Assembly (NCBI GenBank): GCA_965658465.1
Contig: CBFHSG010000001.1
Coordinates: 62,001-126,000 of the forward strand
Length of the DNA stretch: 64,000 nucleotides
Source: UBA1847 sp965658465
Lineage (GTDB): Bacteria > Pseudomonadota > Gammaproteobacteria > Steroidobacterales > Woeseiaceae
Direction of reading: 5' to 3'
Made by a program: the position numbers and the translations under genes. Shown in pieces: positions 59,764 to 64,000 of the stretch; positions within the stretch are counted from its first letter, which is position 1, and each line of letters opens with the position of its first letter. Under the pieces are notes generated by a model. The model made no database searches. It saw only the letters and a list, made by a program, of their open reading frames with translations, and was not told where the DNA came from.

Positions 59764-62700
59764 TCACATCGAACCACCGAAGGAAACGGCGACGTTGAAG
59801 AAATAGACTCTTCCGTTGATGTCGTAACCGTAGCCGATCGGCGTATTGTTGACCGTGGTAACCGGCTCCGAAGCGTCGATGAACGGCGGCTTCTCGTCGA
59901 AGACATTGCGGATGCCGCCGCCGAAGGTCCAGCGGTCGCCGTAGTAGTACACGGACATGTTGTGCTGGAAGTAGTTGTCCGTGTAAGCGACGTCGCGGCA
60001 CTGCTCGTCATCCGGCGGGCCCAGGCAGGTATCGCCGATGCCGTTGATGTCGCTGAAGTCATCGACACCTTCGGGATCCTGGGCAACGGATGACAGGTAG
60101 CGTGTCTCCCACGTGAACCGGAACTCGTCGTAGTCGAAGCGGAAGAAGCCTTGTGACGTCCATTCCGGATAACCCCACTCGCCCTGGAACGTATCGAAGT
60201 CACGATTGCCCTCGTCGTCCGTGAACAGCGTCGAATTCTCGTACGTGCGATTGGCGATGAGGTCCATGCTGAAGTCGACCGGGCGATTGAAGATCGTAAA
60301 CGTCTTGTCGAACGCCAGGTTGATATCGAGACCCCGTGCCGTCTGCGCATCGCGATTGATGAAGCCACGATCGATGAAGTCGAGGAACGGCGTATTCGGG
60401 TTGTCCTGCGGGTCCGTAACCCTGCGCGTGATGCGGTCGCAGAACGCACTGTTGCCCGTCAACGAGTTGTAGCAATCGTTCACGATGAACTGGGCACTCG
60501 GCTCGATGATCGTGTTGCGGATATCGATCTCGTAATACGTCGCACCCATGGACAGCCCGAACGCATTTGTGAACGGCTGATCCCACGAGAAACCCGCCGA
60601 CCAGGAGTCCGATTTCTCGGGCTCGAGCGTCAACGAACCGCCGGCAGCGACTTCCACACTGTAGGTGTTGAAGCCGTTGTTCTGCGCCAGCGTTGGATCC
60701 ACGCCCTGGGCCAGGCAATTAGTGAGCACTTCCTGCTCGCGATCGTCGTTGGCCGGGATGTAGTCGCCCGAGATCGGATCGAGGGCGTCATCCGGAATCA
60801 GGCAGGGATCGAAGAGACCCGAGAATCCGGTCTGCGACAGCAGGTACAGCTCGCGCAGGTTGGGCGCACGGAACGTCGTACCGTAGGTCGCGCGGAGCAG
60901 CAGTGCATCGGTCGGACGCCAGCCCAGCTTTCCGGACCAGGTCCAGTTTTCGCCGTAGATCTCGTGATCCGTCAAGCGTGACGACAGGTTCAGGTTCAGT
61001 TCCTGGAATCCCGGCGTACCGGCAAAGATCGGTACTTCCACCTCGGCGAAGAGCTCGGTGAGGTCCACGTCACCGACGGCGCCGCCGTCGGAGAAGAAAC
61101 CCCAGAGCAGGCCGTCTCGGGCCACGGCGTCGGGCAACGAGTTGATCTCGTCCTTGCGATATTCGGCGCCGATGCCGAAAGCAACCGGGCCGGCCGGGAC
61201 CTCGAAGATATCGCCCGTCGCGTAAGCCGTAACGATCGTCTGCTCGTACTCCGTATCGAAATCGCGATTATCGAACAGGTAATCGCGCTCGGCCTGCGTC
61301 GCGAAGTCGCCGGTCAGGGTGCCCGAACCGATCGGGTACAGCGACGGTGCATACAGGTCGACCGGCACACAGCCGGGCGTGACGTCGGACCCGAGTTCGT
61401 CGAGCGTCAGGCCCGTCCGGTTTCCGACTGCAGTTGGATCATTGAGCTCGCAGGGCGTGTTGGTCAGCGAATAGATGCCCATGGCCACGTCGAGACGGTC
61501 GGCACGGACACCGGGGCGGCTGGACTCACCGGTAGACTTCGTGTACGAACCCGCCACATCGAACGTCCAGTTGTCGAGTGTGCCGAAGTTCATGAAGGGC
61601 ATGTCACCACGAACACCGAGTACACCGCGGGCCTGGTCGGCCGTTACGTCGGTCAGGTTGCGGTCGCCGCGCACCGAGACGATGGGCAGGGTGCCTTGCG
61701 CGCCAATCGGGCCGCCGAAGGTCTGGTCGCAGCTGCCGCCCGCGCTCGGGTCGCAGCCGAAGGTATCGAGGACCTGCTGCACGAAGTTCGGGTTGTTCAT
61801 CAATGCATCCCAGGCCTCGCCGCAGTCGACGCCGCGCACGCCATCCGGGTTACAGATGTTGAACGGGTTGTTCGCGGGCACGTTCGGGAACAGCTGCCCC
61901 TCGGCCGAGTTCGAATTGAAGTCGCGGCGAGCGTATAGCACCTCGAAATACGGCGTTATGTTCGCCTCGCCCGAAAACGTGTATTCGCCGAATGCCATGA
62001 AGCTCTGCGTGGACACATCCGGCAACAGGTCAGCGTCGTTCCAGCTGTCGCCACGGATCAGGTCGTAGTCCTTGAAGGACAGGTCCGTCGAACCGTCGCC
62101 GTTGCCGTCGACGCCGATGGCGCCGAACAGGCTGGACTCGGAGAACTCGGGCCAGCCGCCGGGGCTCTGCTGGAATCCCGGCGTGTAATAGATGCTGCCC
62201 GCAGCCGGAACGGAGACACGGCCGGCCAGCAGGCCGACAGCGCATTCGTCCCATTCCATGCCGTAAACGGTCGAATAGAACAGATCCTGCGTACGGATCT
62301 CGCCGCTCTCGGTTTCCTCGACGTTCTTTTCACAGCCTTCTGTCCAGGGGCGGTCGCGAAGCGCTATCCGCTCCCGGTCCACGTACTCGGCGCCGACGCC
62401 GATGAAGCCGCGGTCGAAGTTCTGGCCCCAGACCGCGCTGAGCGTGGTGTCGAGGCCCGAATCGTGATGCGGTACGCGTGTGTAGGCCTCGACTTCGAAG
62501 CCGTCGAAGTCCTTGCGCAGGATGATGTTGGCAACGCCAGCGACCGCGTCAGACCCGTATACCGAGGACGCACCGTCGAGCAGCAGGTCGTACTGCTGAA
62601 CCAGCGACGCCGGTACCAGGTTCAGGTCGGGCGAAACGGGGGCGCCTTCAACGCCGGCCGGCGCCAGGCGGCGGCCGTTGACCAGGACGAGCGTCCGGGC

Positions 62701-63066
62701 CGATCCCAGGCCGCGCAGATCGATGGTCGTTGCGCCCGGGCCGTTATCGAGAACGAAGCCCTGGAACGTGAGGTCGATTTGCTGGCCGCTGGCCGCAGTC
62801 GATTCCTGGAGGATGTCTGCTGCATTAATAAGGCCGACCTCGCGGGAGACCTGTCCCGTGATGATCTGCAGCGGCGAAATACTCGAGTAAGTGTCGCGTT
62901 TCAGGCGAGAACCGGTAACCGTGATTTCCTCGGTCACCTCGACTTCATCTTCCTCATCGTCCGACTCTTCCTGAGCCAGAACCTGAGGCGAAAACGCGAG
63001 ACTCGCAGAAACAAACAAGCCACCGAGCAGCCGGAGCCACGGCGACGCTTCTGGTCTATCCGTCAT
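59764..63066 (-). CDS. TonB-dependent outer-membrane receptor
   Basis: 1100 residues. Signal peptide 1-31 (ending SPQVLAQ), an acidic stretch EESDDEEDEVEVTEEITVTGSRL carrying the TonB box-like ITVTGSR, plug domain ~55-180 (ATTIDLRGLGSARTLVLVNGRR, SVYGSDAVAGVANIIL) and a 22-strand barrel with a terminal aromatic-rich strand (VYFFNVAVSFGGSM). The plug has the pattern of receptors for peptides/saccharides common in Alteromonadales and Xanthomonadales. Paired paralogous cysteines in loops suggest disulfides. Substrate not determinable; the neighbouring S9 peptidase hints at peptides. Confidence 0.93.
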   Translation of the reverse strand: MTDRPEASPWLRLLGGLFVSASLAFSPQVLAQEESDDEEDEVEVTEEITVTGSRLKRDTYSSISPLQIITGQVSREVGLINAADILQESTAASGQQIDLTFQGFVLDNGPGATTIDLRGLGSARTLVLVNGRRLAPAGVEGAPVSPDLNLVPASLVQQYDLLLDGASSVYGSDAVAGVANIILRKDFDGFEVEAYTRVPHHDSGLDTTLSAVWGQNFDRGFIGVGAEYVDRERIALRDRPWTEGCEKNVEETESGEIRTQDLFYSTVYGMEWDECAVGLLAGRVSVPAAGSIYYTPGFQQSPGGWPEFSESSLFGAIGVDGNGDGSTDLSFKDYDLIRGDSWNDADLLPDVSTQSFMAFGEYTFSGEANITPYFEVLYARRDFNSNSAEGQLFPNVPANNPFNICNPDGVRGVDCGEAWDALMNNPNFVQQVLDTFGCDPSAGGSCDQTFGGPIGAQGTLPIVSVRGDRNLTDVTADQARGVLGVRGDMPFMNFGTLDNWTFDVAGSYTKSTGESSRPGVRADRLDVAMGIYSLTNTPCELNDPTAVGNRTGLTLDELGSDVTPGCVPVDLYAPSLYPIGSGTLTGDFATQAERDYLFDNRDFDTEYEQTIVTAYATGDIFEVPAGPVAFGIGAEYRKDEINSLPDAVARDGLLWGFFSDGGAVGDVDLTELFAEVEVPIFAGTPGFQELNLNLSSRLTDHEIYGENWTWSGKLGWRPTDALLLRATYGTTFRAPNLRELYLLSQTGFSGLFDPCLIPDDALDPISGDYIPANDDREQEVLTNCLAQGVDPTLAQNNGFNTYSVEVAAGGSLTLEPEKSDSWSAGFSWDQPFTNAFGLSMGATYYEIDIRNTIIEPSAQFIVNDCYNSLTGNSAFCDRITRRVTDPQDNPNTPFLDFIDRGFINRDAQTARGLDINLAFDKTFTIFNRPVDFSMDLIANRTYENSTLFTDDEGNRDFDTFQGEWGYPEWTSQGFFRFDYDEFRFTWETRYLSSVAQDPEGVDDFSDINGIGDTCLGPPDDEQCRDVAYTDNYFQHNMSVYYYGDRWTFGGGIRNVFDEKPPFIDASEPVTTVNNTPIGYGYDINGRVYFFNVAVSFGGSM

Positions 63067-63284
63067 GGTTATTCCCCATATGCCGTTTTAAGTGATGAGC
63101 CGGGGCAATTCTGTTGACGTAACGGCCACGACCCGCCCATTCAATCTCCGCATGCACCTCGCGCCGATAGATGTTTTGTTGTTTCGACGCAAATCAAATG
63201 ATGCGGATTGGCTGAAGAAAAAAGTCCTGAACTCAGCCATTGGCGAAAATATTAGCAACGTGTTTTGACGCTGTCTACTAACGG

Positions 63285-63352
63285 GTTGTACCTATGTTGC
63301 AAAAGTACAACAATTTATGGTTGCAGGGGAAATTGTACCTTTCTGGTCCATT
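63285..63352. promoter_or_regulatory. TTGTACC repeats and TTCTGGTCCATT in the receptor upstream region
   Basis: GTTGTAC (63285-63291) and GTACAAC (63305-63311) form a 7-base inverted repeat; TTGTACC recurs at 63333-63339 in direct orientation 47 bases from the first. The 12-mer TTCTGGTCCATT (63341-63352) follows directly, the third copy of a motif seen at 10785 and 36987. The rest of the 287-base gap (63067-63284) is AT-richer, with no recognised element. Confidence 0.4.
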
Positions 63353-63353
63353 T

Positions 63354-64000
63354 TCAGGCTGGAAGCAGCGCCCGGTAGAACAGCCGAAGGGATACGATCA
63401 CGAGGAACAGGCCGAAGAAAACACTGAGGTTTCTGGCGGAGAAGCCATGCGCGATGCGGGCCCCGAGGGGTGCCATGAGCACGGTCGTCGGCGCGATCGC
63501 GGCCAGGCCGAGAAGATTGACGTAACCCAGGCTGCCCGGCGGCAGCCTGGGGTCGCCGAGGCCTGTCAGGATGAACCCGATCGTGCCCGGGAGGCTTATA
63601 ACCAACCCGAATAACGCCGCCGTGCCGACGGCGCGATGGATCGGCTCATTGAAGAGCGTCAGTGTCATTACCGAGAAAGTGCCGCCGCCAATGCCCATCA
63701 TGCTCGAGAAGCAGCCGATCGCCGTCGGGATCGCGATCACCCAGGGGGCGCGAGGCACGCTCTCCGTGAGATTGCGGCTTTCCGGGAAGAACACCATCTT
63801 GATCGCGACCAGCAAAGCGAGCGTCGCGAACACCCCGGCCAGCACGCGGCTGTGAACCTGCGCCGCGATCCACGCACCGAGCAGCGCGCCGACGAGCACG
63901 AACACAGCCCAGCGCTTCACGACCTCCACGTCGACCGCGCCGCGGCGATGGTGTGCCCTGGCCGAGGAGATCGATGTCGGGATGATCGTGGCAAGTGACG
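63354..64000 (-). CDS. TSUP-family (TauE/SafE) permease, 5' part beyond the window
   Basis: The open frame continues to base 64000 without a stop, reading ATIIPTSISSARAHHRRGAVD before the first in-window GTG, which is a conserved TSUP segment. The gene is therefore cut by the window edge and the GTG near 63929 is internal. Visible part: six helices or so, with GIGGGTFSVMTLTLFNEPIHRAVGTAALFG, the second signature of the family. TSUP proteins export sulfite, sulfoacetate or similar anions. The C-terminus ends RLFYRALLPA. Confidence 0.85.
   Translation of the reverse strand, partial: SLATIIPTSISSARAHHRRGAVDVEVVKRWAVFVLVGALLGAWIAAQVHSRVLAGVFATLALLVAIKMVFFPESRNLTESVPRAPWVIAIPTAIGCFSSMMGIGGGTFSVMTLTLFNEPIHRAVGTAALFGLVISLPGTIGFILTGLGDPRLPPGSLGYVNLLGLAAIAPTTVLMAPLGARIAHGFSARNLSVFFGLFLVIVSLRLFYRALLPA

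Noticed and set aside
63354..63929. Complete 191-residue TSUP protein starting at 63929
   Set aside because: The frame continues with conserved TSUP sequence to the window edge, so the apparent start is internal.

Overview
The window is a GC-rich, densely packed bacterial chromosome segment with ATGA/GTGA start-stop overlaps and convergent genes that share a CTAG stop. Gene content (TamA/TamB, GlnRS, long two-domain QueF, cbb3 oxidase with ccoGHIS, TonB-dependent receptor plus S9 peptidase, REP repeats of the GTAGGAGCGG type) points to a Gammaproteobacterium. The mix of cyanophycin, polyamine and peptide-use genes would fit a marine-sediment lineage such as Woeseiales/Chromatiales, but that placement is inference. 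No rRNA, tRNA, CRISPR, phage or insertion sequence is visible, and no gene-free stretch exceeds 300 bases.

Layout. 1-7.8 kb: end of tamA, tamB, then glnS and a Zur-type regulator, divergent from thrS. 7.9-13 kb: a TonB-family protein with two receiver-like domains, a TetR regulator, an XdhC-family protein and a thioredoxin. 13-24.6 kb: a putrescine/polyamine catabolism block (agmatinase, putrescine-type aminotransferase, two glutamylpolyamine-synthetase-like proteins, PuuD hydrolase, an NhaC-family transporter, gamma-glutamyltransferase), followed by a Pit phosphate transporter with its DUF47 partner. 24.7-33.2 kb: EVE protein and hydrolase; a cyanophycin operon (cphB, cphA and a separate Mur-ligase-like gene); queF; ribA. 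33.3-36.9 kb: a TetR-controlled efflux operon (adaptor lipoprotein, ABC ATPase, permease) with a clear operator.

37-51.6 kb is a respiratory/redox block: FixJ-type response regulator, DksA/TraR-like protein, tandem universal stress protein, PhzF-like protein, PAS-PAS hybrid histidine kinase, then the cbb3 oxidase operon ccoNOQP-orf96-ccoGHIS-safE. Two inverted repeats with FixJ-like ACGTA/AAGTA cores lie before the stress protein and before ccoN. 51.7-64 kb holds MscS, a small USP-like protein and a Lon-related protease, Hsp20, two secreted proteins of unknown function (one lies earlier, at 39.5 kb), REP clusters, an S9 peptidase, a large TonB-dependent receptor, and a TSUP permease cut by the window end.

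Functional logic. Nitrogen can be stored as cyanophycin (CphA) and released by CphB, while agmatine/putrescine is degraded by the neighbouring block. Oxygen or redox signals probably reach the cbb3 operon through the FixJ-like regulator and/or the hybrid kinase. The receptor/S9 peptidase pair suggests import and hydrolysis of peptides. The most unusual items are the receiver-receiver-TM-TonB protein (7972-10749), the extra Mur-like ligase in the cyanophycin operon (26174-27847), and a 12-base TTCTGGWCCAWT motif seen in three intergenic regions.
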